A stretch of DNA of 64,000 nt from Azospirillum brasilense (GTDB lineage: Bacteria; Pseudomonadota; Alphaproteobacteria; Azospirillales; Azospirillaceae), in contig NZ_CP032346.1 of the NCBI RefSeq assembly GCF_005222205.1, positions 62,001-126,000 of the forward strand. Reading direction: 5' to 3'. The translations under genes were made by a program, and so were the position numbers. The notes beneath the pieces were generated by a model, which was given only the letters and a program-made list of their open reading frames with translations, was not told the origin of the DNA and did not search any database. Positions 17,452 to 26,318 of the stretch are shown here, in pieces (within the stretch, counting starts at the first letter, position 1; every line of letters begins with the position of its first letter).

Positions 17452-18456
17452 TCAGGCAACCAGGGGGTGGACGTCGCGCGCTTTCCAGCCCGCGGTCACG
17501 CGGTCGCCGATGGCGAGCGGGGCGTCGTAGAATCGGGATTCGTCCAGCACCACCGCGAAGTCCTCGGCACCCGGCACGTCGAGCGTCAGGTGGACCGACG
17601 CGCCGTGATACTCCAGCGCGCGGACGGTGCCTTCCAACTGATGGTCTGAGCCCTCGGGCTGGCCGAGCAGGATGCGGTCGGCCCGCACGGCCCGGCGGCC
17701 GGCGGCGTCCTCCACCACGTTGTGGCCGCCGATGAAGCGGGCGACGAAGGCGGTGCGCGGCTGGTTGAAGACCTCGCGCGGCGGCCCGGCCTGCTCGATC
17801 CGGCCCTGGTTCATCACCACCACGAGGTCGGCCAGCGCCATCGCCTCGGTCTGGCTGTGGGTGACATGGACGAAGGTGATGCCAAGCTCCGTGTGCAGGC
17901 GCTTCAGCTCCTCGCGCATGCGGATGCGCAGGAAGGGATCGAGCGCCGACAGCGGCTCGTCGAGCAGGAGCACGCCCGGCCGGGTGATCAGCGCGCGGGC
18001 GAGCGCCACACGCTGCTGCTGGCCGCCGGAGAGCTGGGCGGGCAGCCGGTCCGCGTACTGGGACATGTGGACGAGGTCCAGCATCTCCCGCGCGCGGCGG
18101 CGCCGTTCCTCCTTCGCGACACCCTTCATCTTCAGGCTGAAGGCGACGTTGTCGGTGCAGTCGAGGTGCGGGAACAGGGCGTAGCTCTGGAACATCATGG
18201 CGGTGCCGCGGCGGGCCGGCGGCTCCCCGTTCACCACCGTGTCGCCGATCAGCAGGTCGCCGTCGGAGATGTCCTCGTGCCCGGCGATCATGCGCAGCGT
18301 CGAGGTCTTGCCGCAGCCGCTGGGGCCGAGCAGACAGCAATAGGCGCCGGCGGCGATGCGCAGGTCGATGCCGTCCACCGCGACGGTGGAGCCGTAGAAC
18401 TTGCGCAGCTTCACCAGCTCGATGGTCGATCCGGCGGCGGTCGATCCGGCAGTCAT
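17452..18456 (-). CDS. ABC transporter ATP-binding protein, PotA type, 334 aa
   Basis: Cytoplasmic ATPase. Walker [19 protein letters not shown], signature [15 protein letters not shown], Walker [13 protein letters not shown] and the H-loop HVTHSQ are all intact. The C-terminal TOBE domain (about 260-334: [26 protein letters not shown]) is typical of polyamine/iron importers. The ATG at 18456 has GGAGAAGG before it. The promoter region overlaps a GntR-type operator (18471-18480), only 14 bases upstream of the start, so repression of this operon by the divergent regulator is likely. Confidence 0.93.
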   Translation of the reverse strand: MTAGSTAAGSTIELVKLRKFYGSTVAVDGIDLRIAAGAYCCLLGPSGCGKTSTLRMIAGHEDISDGDLLIGDTVVNGEPPARRGTAMMFQSYALFPHLDCTDNVAFSLKMKGVAKEERRRRAREMLDLVHMSQYADRLPAQLSGGQQQRVALARALITRPGVLLLDEPLSALDPFLRIRMREELKRLHTELGITFVHVTHSQTEAMALADLVVVMNQGRIEQAGPPREVFNQPRTAFVARFIGGHNVVEDAAGRRAVRADRILLGQPEGSDHQLEGTVRALEYHGASVHLTLDVPGAEDFAVVLDESRFYDAPLAIGDRVTAGWKARDVHPLVA

Positions 18457-18470
18457 GACCTTCTCCGATT

Positions 18471-18480
18471 TTGTGCACAA
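18471..18480. promoter_or_regulatory. GntR/FCD-type operator, site 1
   Basis: Perfect palindrome TTGTGCACAA followed by TCCGC, 14 bases upstream of the ATPase start. The same TTTTGTGCACAATCCGC block recurs at 18677-18693. FCD-type GntR proteins bind TTGTNNACAA-like sites. Confidence 0.7.
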
Positions 18481-18609
18481 TCCGCAGGGCCCGCTGCGGC
18501 TGTCGGATGTGTCCGCAAGTTCCATGCCAGCGTGTGAATGGCGGAATTCTGCGGCTTTCCAGCGACGAAAATCAGCGATTGGTCAGGATTTCAGCGCTAT
18601 GGCGCGAAA

Positions 18610-18619
18610 TTGTGCATAG
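18610..18619. promoter_or_regulatory. Degenerate third GntR-type half-site
   Basis: TTGTGCATAG matches eight of ten positions of the TTGTGCACAA operators on either side. It may be a weak auxiliary site. Confidence 0.35.
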
Positions 18620-18678
18620 GTGGGCTGTGCCCGATGCATGGGCAGGGCGCGGGAGCCGCGTTTGTCCGCTGGTCCGTT

Positions 18679-18688
18679 TTGTGCACAA
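18679..18688. promoter_or_regulatory. GntR/FCD-type operator, site 2
   Basis: Second perfect TTGTGCACAA, again preceded by TT and followed by TCCGC, close to the start region of the GntR gene. With site 1, 208 bases away, it could allow looping and autoregulation. Confidence 0.7.
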
Positions 18689-19457
18689 TCCGCGGCAACA
18701 CATTGAACAGCGCCCGTGCCGTCATGAAAACTGTCCTGAGCGCCCCCCGCCGCGCCGTCCGCGGGCGGGGGAGGGGGCGGAGGCCCGAATCGTCCGCAGC
18801 ATCGGCGAGGCCATCGCCGACCGCCGTCTGCCGCCCGGCACCAAGCTGGCCGAGGAGAGCTTGGCCGAGGTGTTCGGCGTCAGCCGGGAGCGGGTGCGCA
18901 AGGTGCTGCTCCTGCTGGCGCAGCGGCGCGTGGTGACGCTGATTCCCAACCGCGGCGCCTTCGTCGCCAAGCCCACCGCGCGGGAGGCGCGCGAGGTGTT
19001 CGAGGCCCGCCGCGTGATCGAGCGCGCCGTGGTGGAGGCGCTGGAGCGCGACCCGCTGCCGGACGAGATGTCGGCGAAGCTGCGCGCCCATCTGGCGCGG
19101 GAGGAGGAGGCCGACCGGACCGGCGACCGCATGGCGCTGATCCGCCTGTCGGGCCAGTTCCACCAGCTGCTCGCCGACTTCGCCGGGAACGCCACGCTGG
19201 CCGGCATCCTGGCCGACCTGATCGACCGCTCCAGCCTCGCCATCGCGGCGTTCGAGCGGCGGTCCTCGCACTCCTGCTCCGCCACCGAGCACCGGCGCTT
19301 CGTCGAGGCGCTGGAGTCCGGCCCGCCCGGCGCGGCGATGCGGCTGATGATGGAGCATCTCGACGAGGTGGAGCGGCAGCTCGACCTCGACGCGCGGTCC
19401 GACGGCGCGGTCGATCTGAAATCCGTTTTCGCGGATCAGCCGATGGGCCGGACGTAA
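18681..19457 (+). CDS. GntR-family (FCD) transcriptional regulator, about 258 aa, start uncertain
   Basis: A winged-helix regulator: EARIVRSIGEAIADRRLPPGTKLAEESLAEVFGVSRERVRKVLLLLAQRRVV is the GntR DNA-binding domain, and the C-terminal part is an all-helical FCD ligand domain (EARRVIERAVVEAL, SGQFHQLLADFAGNATL, EHRRFVEALESG). It is divergent from the importer operon. The start is a problem: no ATG in this frame precedes the HTH. A GTG at 18681 lies inside an operator, and the natural-looking ATGAAAACTGTC at 18724 is one frame off. Adding one C to the C6 run at 18743-18748 would join it to the HTH frame. It could be a sequencing indel, a real frameshift or a non-ATG start. Confidence 0.8.
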   Translation: MHNPRQHIEQRPCRHENCPERPPPRRPRAGEGAEARIVRSIGEAIADRRLPPGTKLAEESLAEVFGVSRERVRKVLLLLAQRRVVTLIPNRGAFVAKPTAREAREVFEARRVIERAVVEALERDPLPDEMSAKLRAHLAREEEADRTGDRMALIRLSGQFHQLLADFAGNATLAGILADLIDRSSLAIAAFERRSSHSCSATEHRRFVEALESGPPGAAMRLMMEHLDEVERQLDLDARSDGAVDLKSVFADQPMGRT

Positions 19458-19579
19458 GAGCCTGTCCGAACGGCCGGAGGATAGCCCGGCCCTATCGACC
19501 GCATAGGGACAAAGGGCTGCTTCCGATGGGTTCGGCTCGCTATTATGCTGCCCGCCGCGACATCGAGGTGACCGACATC

Positions 19580-20665
19580 ATGCAGCCCATTCCCAAGCCC
19601 GCCGACCATCCGCCGGTTCCCGCGCGCCGCGTCGGTGTGCTTCTGATGAATCTCGGGACGCCCGAGGCGACCGACTACTGGTCGATGCGCCGCTATTTGA
19701 AGGAGTTCCTGTCGGACCCCCGCGTGATCGAGGTGCCGAAGGCGGTGTGGTGGCCGGTGCTGAACGGCATCATCCTGACCGTGCGTCCGGGCAAGAGCGG
19801 CCATGCCTACAAAAGCATCTGGAACGAGGAGCGCAACGAAAGCCCGCTGAAGACCGTCACCCGTGCCCAGGCGGAGGGCGTCGCGGCGGCGCTGGCGGCG
19901 CGGCATGGCGAAGCGGTGGTGGTGGACTGGGCCATGCGCTACGGCCAGCCGGCGGTCGGCCCGGCGATCCAGCGGCTGAAGGACCAGGGCTGCGACCGCA
20001 TCCTGCTGTTCCCGCTCTACCCGCAATATTCGGCGACGACGACGGCCACGGCCAACGACCAGGCCTTCCGTCACCTGATGACCATGCGCTGGCAGCCGGC
20101 GGTGCGCACCGTCCCCGCCTACCACGACGAGCCGGGCTACATCGAGGCGCTGGCCCGCTCGGTGGTGCGGCACATCGCGGCGCTGGACCACACGCCGGAC
20201 GTCCTGCTGGCAAGCTTCCACGGCTTGCCCAAGGCCTATCTCGACCGCGGCGATCCCTACCACTGCTTCTGCGTGAAGACCGCGCGCCTGCTGGCCGAGC
20301 GGCTGGGCTGGGAGCCGGGGCGCGTGCAGTACAGCTTCCAGTCGCGCTTCGGCAAGGCGGAGTGGCTGAAGCCCTACACCGACAGGACGGTCGAGGAGCT
20401 GGCCCGCGCCGGCAAGACCAAGATCGCGGTGATCGCGCCGGGCTTCTCCGCCGACTGCGTGGAGACACTGGAGGAGATCCAGTTCCAGGTGAAGGACGCC
20501 TTCATGGCGGCGGGCGGTGAGCGCTTCACCTACATTCCTTGCCTGAACGACCATCCCGACCATGTCATCTTCCTGGCCGACCTCGTGGAGCGCGAGCTGG
20601 GCGGCTGGGTGGACGGCGCCGGGGCGCGGGCGGCGCGCGATGCGGAGGACCACGTCACGGTGTGA
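19580..20665 (+). CDS. hemH: Ferrochelatase, 361 aa
   Basis: Inserts ferrous iron into protoporphyrin IX, the last step of protoheme synthesis. Visible family marks are VGVLLMNLGTPEATDYWSMRRYLKEFLSDPRVIE at the N-terminus, the catalytic His 214 in ASFHGLPKAYLDRGDPYHCFC, and SFQSRFGKAEWLKPYT with the conserved Glu. The ATG at 19580 is preceded by GAGGTGA; an in-frame ATG 54 bases upstream gives an unusual leader. The length is close to other alphaproteobacterial HemH. It stands alone between the GntR gene and the osmoprotectant importer. Confidence 0.96.
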   Translation: MQPIPKPADHPPVPARRVGVLLMNLGTPEATDYWSMRRYLKEFLSDPRVIEVPKAVWWPVLNGIILTVRPGKSGHAYKSIWNEERNESPLKTVTRAQAEGVAAALAARHGEAVVVDWAMRYGQPAVGPAIQRLKDQGCDRILLFPLYPQYSATTTATANDQAFRHLMTMRWQPAVRTVPAYHDEPGYIEALARSVVRHIAALDHTPDVLLASFHGLPKAYLDRGDPYHCFCVKTARLLAERLGWEPGRVQYSFQSRFGKAEWLKPYTDRTVEELARAGKTKIAVIAPGFSADCVETLEEIQFQVKDAFMAAGGERFTYIPCLNDHPDHVIFLADLVERELGGWVDGAGARAARDAEDHVTV

Positions 20666-20780
20666 CCCCCTTCTCCAAAATGGAGGGCCGCACCGGCGGA
20701 AAGGGTGGGTTGCCGCGGCGGCCCGGCTTCCCCATGCTGGCGGACGGACGGATTGGACGATGGCTGGGAGGATGCGGGGG

Positions 20781-21716
20781 ATGCGGCGTGTGGTTCGGGC
20801 GGTGGCCGCCCTGGCGCTGGGAGCGCTGCTGACGGCGGGGAGCGCAGTGGCGGCGGACGCAGTGGCGGCGGACAAGGTCCGTGTCGGATCGAAGCTGGAC
20901 GCCGAGAGCGGCCTGCTCGGCACGATGATCCTGCAGGTGCTGGAGGCCAACGGCATCCCGGTGGAGAACAAGATCCAGCTCGGCCCCACCCGGATCGTGC
21001 GCAGCGCCCTGCTGGCCGGCGAGATCGACGTCTATCCGGAATACACCGGCAACGGCGCCTTCTTCTTCAACATCGACAGCGATCCGGCCTGGAAGAACGC
21101 CGCCGCCGGCTACGAGACGGTGAAGCAGCTCGACCGCGACAAGAACAACATCGTCTGGCTGACCCCGGCGCCGGCGAACAACACCTGGGCCATCGCGCTG
21201 CGTCGCGACGTGGCGGCGCCCAACAACCTCGCCACCATGGAGGATTTCGCCCGCTGGGTCGGTGCGGGCGGCACGGCGAAGCTCGCCGCCTCGGCGGAGT
21301 TCGTGGAGAGCCCGGCGGCGCTGCCCTCCTTCCAGAAATCCTACGGCTTCACGCTGAAGCCCGACCAGATCCTGGTGCTGGCCGGCGGCGACACGGCGGC
21401 GACCATCCGTGCGGCGGCGGAGGGCACGTCCGGCGTCAACACCGCCATGGTCTACGGCACGGACGGCGCCATCGCCGCGCTGGACCTCGTGGTCATGAAA
21501 GACACCAAGAGCGCGCAGATGGTCTACGCCCCGGCCCCGACCATCCGCGACGGCGTGCTGGACGCCCATCCGAAGATCCGCGACCTGCTGGACCCGGTCT
21601 TCAAGTCCTTGGACACCGAGACCCTGCGCGGGCTGAACGCCAAGATTTCGGTGGAGGGGCAGGACCCGCGGGCGGTCGCCACGACGTATTTGAAGTCGAA
21701 AGGCTTCCTGAACTGA
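20781..21716 (+). CDS. Osmoprotectant-type ABC transporter substrate-binding protein (OsmF/OpuC-like), 311 aa
   Basis: Periplasmic binding protein of the QAT (quaternary amine) family. A signal peptide (VVRAVAALALGALLTAGSAVAADA) precedes KVRVGSKLDAESGLLGTMILQVLEANGIPV, DVYPEYTGNGAFFF and LTPAPANNTWAIAL, the usual OpuC/OsmF signature segments. Ligands of relatives include glycine betaine and choline-type compounds. GGGAGG lies nine bases before the ATG at 20781; in-frame ATGs at 20760 and 20772 are alternatives. It is the first gene of a four-gene importer, with the two permeases and ATPase following with gaps or overlaps of a few bases. Confidence 0.88.
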   Translation: MRRVVRAVAALALGALLTAGSAVAADAVAADKVRVGSKLDAESGLLGTMILQVLEANGIPVENKIQLGPTRIVRSALLAGEIDVYPEYTGNGAFFFNIDSDPAWKNAAAGYETVKQLDRDKNNIVWLTPAPANNTWAIALRRDVAAPNNLATMEDFARWVGAGGTAKLAASAEFVESPAALPSFQKSYGFTLKPDQILVLAGGDTAATIRAAAEGTSGVNTAMVYGTDGAIAALDLVVMKDTKSAQMVYAPAPTIRDGVLDAHPKIRDLLDPVFKSLDTETLRGLNAKISVEGQDPRAVATTYLKSKGFLN

Positions 21717-21733
21717 CGGCCTGAACCGACGGG

Positions 21734-22906
21734 ATGACCCGCGTCCGTCCGATCCACAACCGCGTCGCCCTGCTCCTCGCCGCCATGACCGTGGCGGCGG
21801 CGCTGGCCCTGCCGTTCCTTGCCTTCGCGCCCAACCGGCTGCTGTCGGGAAAGGCCGTCGCGCTGAGCACGGTGGCGGGCGCCGGGTGGAGCGGAGCGGC
21901 GCTGCTGCCGGTCGCCCTGCTGCTGGCCGTGCCGTTCCTGCGGCCGGGCCGGGTGGTGAATGCCCTGTATGTCGGGGGTGGCGTTCTGGCGGCGGCGGGG
22001 TTGGTCTGGCTGGCCGGGCAGCACGCCGTCCTGCTCGCCGCGACGGCCAGCCCGGCGGCGCGGACCTCCTTCGGGGCGGGCTTCTGGGTGATGGAGGCGG
22101 CGGCGCTGCTTGCCGTTCTCGACGGGGTGCGGCGGCTGGGGCTGGGTCCCGCCGGGCGGGTCGCCGTGGGAGCGCTGGTGGCGGCGCTGATCGGCGGGCA
22201 GTTCGCCGCCGGGCATCTCGACCAGCTCTCGATCATGAAGGAATACGCCAACCAGCGGGACGTCTTCGCCGGGGCCGTGCTGCGCCACGCCGCGCTGGTC
22301 GCGGCGGCCCTGGTGCCGACCCTGCTGATCGGTGTGCCGCTGGGCATCGCGGCGCAGCGTTCCGCCGCCGTTGGGCGGCTGGTCTTCCCGGTGCTGAACG
22401 TGGTGCAGACGATTCCGTCCATCGCCTTGTTCGGGCTGCTGCTGGCCCCGCTGTCCGCGCTGGCCGCCGCCTTTCCAGGGCTGGGGATCGGCGGGGTGGG
22501 GCCGGTGCCGGCGGTGATCGCGCTGACGCTCTATTCGCTGCTGCCCATCGCGCGCAACACCGCCGCCGGGCTGGCCGGCGTGCCGGAGCCGGTGCGGGAG
22601 GCGGCGCGCGGCATCGGCATGACCCCGCGCCAGATTTTCTGGCGGGTCGAGGCGCCGCTGGCTCTGCCGGTGTTCCTGGCCGGGCTGCGGATCACGCTGG
22701 TCCAGGCGGTCGGGCTGGCCGCGGTGGCGGCGCTGATCGGCGCCGGCGGGCTGGGGGCGATCATGTTCCAGGGGCTGTTCGCCAACGCGCTGGACCTCGT
22801 GCTGCTGGGGGCGGTGCCGGTGATCCTGCTGGCCGTCACCGCCGACGCGGCGCTGAAGCTGGCCTCGGCGCTGGCGCTGTCACGACTTGGGAGGACGGCG
22901 GCGTGA
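21734..22906 (+). CDS. Osmoprotectant-type ABC transporter permease with N-terminal extension, 390 aa
   Basis: Inner-membrane permease. The N-terminal 180 residues hold about four membrane segments ([52 protein letters not shown]) and a short periplasmic stretch, then a standard binding-protein-dependent permease domain. The docking loop is [26 protein letters not shown]. The extended form matches the YehY (OsmY-type) subunit of YehZYXW-like systems. Its stop overlaps the ATPase start (GTGA). It pairs with the short permease at 23838-24590. Confidence 0.88.
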   Translation: MTRVRPIHNRVALLLAAMTVAAALALPFLAFAPNRLLSGKAVALSTVAGAGWSGAALLPVALLLAVPFLRPGRVVNALYVGGGVLAAAGLVWLAGQHAVLLAATASPAARTSFGAGFWVMEAAALLAVLDGVRRLGLGPAGRVAVGALVAALIGGQFAAGHLDQLSIMKEYANQRDVFAGAVLRHAALVAAALVPTLLIGVPLGIAAQRSAAVGRLVFPVLNVVQTIPSIALFGLLLAPLSALAAAFPGLGIGGVGPVPAVIALTLYSLLPIARNTAAGLAGVPEPVREAARGIGMTPRQIFWRVEAPLALPVFLAGLRITLVQAVGLAAVAALIGAGGLGAIMFQGLFANALDLVLLGAVPVILLAVTADAALKLASALALSRLGRTAA

Positions 22907-23841
22907 TCGCCTTCGAGGGAGTGACCAAGCGGTTCGGCGCCTGGACCGCCGTGGACGACCTGTCGCTGACCGTGGCGGCGGGGGAGTTCCGCGTGCTGAT
23001 CGGGCCGTCCGGCTCCGGCAAGTCCACGGTGCTGCGGATGATGAACCGGCTGATCGCGCCGGACGCCGGGACCATCCGGGTGGAGGGGGAGGACATCGCC
23101 CGCCTGAAGCCGGAGGCGCTGCGCCGCCGCATGGGCTACGTGATCCAGAGCATCGGGCTGTTTCCGCACTGGACGGTGGAGCGCAACATCGCCGCCGTGC
23201 CGGACCTGCTCGGCTGGCCCAGGGCGCGGGTGCGCGACCGGGTGACGGAGCTGCTCGCCCTGCTGAACCTCGACCCGGAGCGCTACCGCGGTGCCTACCC
23301 GCACGAGCTGTCCGGCGGCCAGCAGCAGCGTGTCGGCGTCGCCCGCGCGCTGGCGGCGGAGCCGCACATCCTGCTGATGGACGAGCCGTTCAGCGCGCTC
23401 GACCCGATCACCCGCGGCGCCTTGCAGGCGGAGATGGCGGCGATCCACAAGGCGACCGGGACCACCATCGTCTTCGTCACCCACGACATGGACGAGGCGC
23501 TGGCCCTGGCCAGCCGGATCGCCGTGCTGGACCGCGGGCGGCTGGTGCAGAGCGGCACGCCGCTCGACATCCTCACCCGGCCCGCCGACGACCGGGTGCG
23601 CGATCTGGTGGGGCGCGAGGATTGGGGGCTGAAGCGGCTGGCCGTGGAGACGGTGGCGGAGCGGTTGCGCCCCGGCGAGACGGCGCCGGGCGATCCCCTG
23701 GCGGCGGGGGCGTCGCTGCGTCAGGCTCTGGCCGCGATGGTGGCGCGCGGCACCGACCGGCTTCCCGTGGCGGACGGGCAGGGGCGCCCGATGGGCGTGC
23801 TGCACCTCGCCGACCTGCTGCGCGGGCCGGACCGGTCGTGA
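22903..23841 (+). CDS. Osmoprotectant-type ABC transporter ATP-binding protein, 312 aa
   Basis: ATPase of the importer. Walker [17 protein letters not shown], signature [15 protein letters not shown], Walker [14 protein letters not shown] and switch His VTHDMDEAL are present, followed by one CBS-like motif at the C-terminus ([31 protein letters not shown]). In OpuA-type ATPases CBS domains sense ionic strength, so osmotic gating is possible. It starts with GTG, overlapping the permease stop by four bases, with GGGAGG nine bases upstream. Its own stop overlaps the next GTG in the same way. Confidence 0.92.
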   Translation: MIAFEGVTKRFGAWTAVDDLSLTVAAGEFRVLIGPSGSGKSTVLRMMNRLIAPDAGTIRVEGEDIARLKPEALRRRMGYVIQSIGLFPHWTVERNIAAVPDLLGWPRARVRDRVTELLALLNLDPERYRGAYPHELSGGQQQRVGVARALAAEPHILLMDEPFSALDPITRGALQAEMAAIHKATGTTIVFVTHDMDEALALASRIAVLDRGRLVQSGTPLDILTRPADDRVRDLVGREDWGLKRLAVETVAERLRPGETAPGDPLAAGASLRQALAAMVARGTDRLPVADGQGRPMGVLHLADLLRGPDRS

Positions 23842-24590
23842 GCCGCCTGCGGAGCCTGCTGACCGACCGGCTGGCGCTGGGCCTGCTCGTCCTGGCGGCG
23901 CTGGTGCTGGGGATGCCGGCGCTGAAGCCGTTGTTCGCCGCCTTCTTCCCGGCGCTCGACCGGCCGCTCTACGAGGCGGACGGCTTCCTGGCCCTGACGC
24001 TGGACCATCTGGCGCTGGCCGGCGGGGCGAGCCTGATCGCGGTGCTGCTCGGCGGGGCGGCGGGCATCGCGGTGACCCGGCCCTTTGGCCGGGAGTTCCG
24101 CGGCATCCTCGACGCGGTGGCGGCGATGGGCCAGACCTTCCCGCCGGTGGCGGTGCTGGCCGTCTCGGTCCCCGTCCTCGGCTTCGGCCCGGCCCCGGCG
24201 CTGATCGCCCTGACGCTCTACGGGCTGCTGCCCATCGTGGAGAACACCGTGGCCGGCCTGGAATCGGTGCCGGAGCCGGTGCGCGAGGCGGCGCGCGGCA
24301 TGGGCATGGGGCCGGGCGCGCGGCTGTGGCGGGTGGAGTTGCCGCTGGCCGCCCCGGTGATCCTGGCCGGGGTGCGGACGGCGGCGGTCGTCAATCTCGG
24401 CACGGCGGCCATCGCCTCCACGGTCGGGGCGAAGACGCTCGGCCTGCCGATCATCGTCGGGCTGAACGGCTCCAACCCCGCCTACGTCATCCAGGGCGCG
24501 GTGATCGTGGCCGCCCTGGCGGTGGTGCTGGACGCCGGCTTTGACCGGCTGGCGGCGCGCCTGACCCGCTGGCGGCCCGGCGCCGCTTGA
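23838..24590 (+). CDS. Osmoprotectant-type ABC transporter permease, 250 aa
   Basis: Second permease of the importer (YehW/OpuBB-like). A first segment LALGLLVLAALVLGMPAL leads into the permease domain with the docking loop VREAARGMGMGPGARLWRVELPLAAP, nearly identical to that of the long permease. The end GAKTLGLPIIVGLNGSNPAYVIQGA is typical of the family. It starts at a GTG that overlaps the ATPase stop by four bases. The gene ends three bases before the convergent RGS-like gene, so the two transcripts meet tail to tail with almost no terminator space. Confidence 0.9.
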   Translation: MSRLRSLLTDRLALGLLVLAALVLGMPALKPLFAAFFPALDRPLYEADGFLALTLDHLALAGGASLIAVLLGGAAGIAVTRPFGREFRGILDAVAAMGQTFPPVAVLAVSVPVLGFGPAPALIALTLYGLLPIVENTVAGLESVPEPVREAARGMGMGPGARLWRVELPLAAPVILAGVRTAAVVNLGTAAIASTVGAKTLGLPIIVGLNGSNPAYVIQGAVIVAALAVVLDAGFDRLAARLTRWRPGAA

Positions 24591-24593
24591 GGG

Positions 24594-25481
24594 TCACTTG
24601 TGGCCGAGCTTGCGCAGGGCGGGTTCGCCGAGCTCCTTGGCGCGCTTCAGGGTTTCCCGGCTGACGACGAGTTCGACATGCTCGCGGATGTCCTTCAGGG
24701 CCGCCACGTAGGCGCCGGTTCCGATCCCGTTGGAGAAATCGGTGCGTTGCTGGGCCGTGATGTTCAGGCTCTTCGTGCCGTTCGGGTCGATGAACAGGTC
24801 GTAGAGCTTCAGCGCGCCCCGCTGGTCGACGCCCTTGCGTGTGATCGACAGGAATTCGATGTTGTCGCCGTTGTATTCCGTCTTGGCGAAGGCGTGCAGC
24901 AGCAGCGTCAGTTTGCTGCTCTTCAGGATGTCCGCGAGGCTCTTGCCTTGGAAGGGATTGACGAATTGACCGCCGTTGGTCTGCGCCTGTGCCTTTTCCG
25001 CCGCTTTGCGCTGCTTTTCATGGGCCGCCTCATCCTTCGCCAAGCGGGCCTTGATGTCCTTGTGGTCCTTGTCGATGGCGTCCTCGAGGGCCTTCACCAG
25101 CTTGGCTGTGACGCCCGGCACCGCCTTGGTGGCGGCAAGGGCCTTCTTCGCCACCGCGTCCTTCGGATTCGCCTTCGCCAGGGCGCCGAGATCCTTGGAG
25201 GCCGCGGCGGCCAGCGTGTTGAGCATCTTCATCTTGCGGAACACGCGGGCGATGGCGTTGTCCACCTCGCTCTCGTAGACGTGGATGGTGTCCTCGTCCA
25301 ACGGCTCCGGCTTGGTGAGGGCGAGCAGCATCACCTTGTGCCACGTGATCGAGCCGAACGCCTTCTCCGCGTCGGCCATCCCGGCCAGCAGATCCGCGCA
25401 TTCCTGCCGGGTCCGGTACGTCCCCAGGCTGGCCGACGCCACCCGCGGAATGAGGTCGTCCGGGTATCCGATGATCTTCAT
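24594..25481 (-). CDS. Protein with putative RGS-like domain and novel N-terminal helical domain, 295 aa
   Basis: No signal peptide or membrane segment. Three parts are visible. Residues 1-135 are helical and resemble the protein at 3381-4142 (GSITWHK here, GAIDWKK there). Residues 135-170 are a charged Lys/Ala helix ending in QAQTNGG. Residues 181-284 follow the regulator-of-G-protein-signalling pattern: SLADILKSSKLTLLLHAF, FAKTEYNGDNIEF where RGS4 has FLKSEYSEENIDF, LYDLFIDPNGTKSLNI where RGS4 has IYNEFISVQATKEVNL, an Arg and an Asn near the G-alpha contact region, then a final amphipathic helix. RGS proteins speed GTP hydrolysis by G-alpha; bacteria lack heterotrimeric G proteins, so any partner would be different. 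AAGGAGGAG precedes the ATG. The domain call is by eye from memory and needs profile testing. Confidence 0.75.
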   Translation of the reverse strand: MKIIGYPDDLIPRVASASLGTYRTRQECADLLAGMADAEKAFGSITWHKVMLLALTKPEPLDEDTIHVYESEVDNAIARVFRKMKMLNTLAAAASKDLGALAKANPKDAVAKKALAATKAVPGVTAKLVKALEDAIDKDHKDIKARLAKDEAAHEKQRKAAEKAQAQTNGGQFVNPFQGKSLADILKSSKLTLLLHAFAKTEYNGDNIEFLSITRKGVDQRGALKLYDLFIDPNGTKSLNITAQQRTDFSNGIGTGAYVAALKDIREHVELVVSRETLKRAKELGEPALRKLGHK

Positions 25482-25639
25482 GGCCTGCTCCTCCTTGCCG
25501 GTTCGTGGCGGGGAGCCTGCCGGAGCGGCTTGGGCGGAGCAATTCGAGATCGGTCGGAATGACGGGAGATTCCGGCGCGATCTGCACCTTTGCGGACCGA
25601 TCCCGCGGCGGAACCTCGCCGCCGCGGGACGGTGCCGCG

Positions 25640-26125
25640 TCACTGCGGCGGGATGCGCAGGACCTGACCGGGATAGATCTTGTTCGGGTCCTTCAGCATC
25701 GGCTTGTTGGCCTCGAAGATGGCGTTGTAGCGGTTGGGGTCTCCGTAGACCTTCTTGGCGATGGCGGACAGGGTGTCGCCCTTCTCCACCGTGTGGAACC
25801 GGGTCTGGCTGGCCGGCTGCTCGGTCGGCGGCATGGTCGGCTGGTCCGGGCCACCCGGCCCCTGGTCCTTGGCGATGACGGCGGTCTGGTCGTCGACCCG
25901 CGACACGCCCTTCACGTTGCCGAGCGCCACCGCGATCTTCTCCTTCTCCTCCTGCGAGGCGGCGCTGCCGCGCACGGTCACCGTGTCGTCGGCGACCTGG
26001 ATGTCCAGCCCGTTGGTCGGCAGGCCGACCTGCGACAGGTGGGATTTCAGCTCGTCCGCGGTCGGGGCGTCCGCGTCGCCGACCTTTTCGCCATGATCGC
26101 GGCGGAAGAAATCGAACAGGCCCAT
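25640..26125 (-). CDS. kbp: BON-LysM protein, Kbp/YgaU-like, 161 aa
   Basis: Close in plan to E. coli Kbp (YgaU), a cytoplasmic potassium-binding protein. The start MGLFDFFRRDHGEKV, a BON domain at residues 25-82 (LDIQVADDTVTVRGSAASQEEKEKIAVALGNVKGVSRVDDQ) and a LysM domain at 110-159 (HTVEKGDTLSAIAKKVYGD, IFEANKPMLKDPNKIYPGQVLRIP) follow in the same order and at the same length. A Pro/Gln-rich linker of about 25 residues is longer than in Kbp. ATG 26125 is preferred over the adjacent ATG 26128 because GGGAGG then sits five bases upstream. Its neighbours (osmoprotectant importer, RGS-like gene) suggest an osmotic or potassium context. Confidence 0.9.
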   Translation of the reverse strand: MGLFDFFRRDHGEKVGDADAPTADELKSHLSQVGLPTNGLDIQVADDTVTVRGSAASQEEKEKIAVALGNVKGVSRVDDQTAVIAKDQGPGGPDQPTMPPTEQPASQTRFHTVEKGDTLSAIAKKVYGDPNRYNAIFEANKPMLKDPNKIYPGQVLRIPPQ

Positions 26126-26318
26126 CATGTCCTCCCTCGGTTGGTCGCCATGGTGAAGCGATCCCGGACAACATCGCTGCGGCTCGCTGGTTTCACGCGC
26201 GGAGGAGGGGGTGCGGAACGTCGGGCTTAGCAGCGGCGTTCGACTTCCCAAATAAGGCCATGGAGAGTAACGCTGAAAGGGGAGGGGATCACACCACCCC
26301 CTGCGAAAGGAGCCGCCG

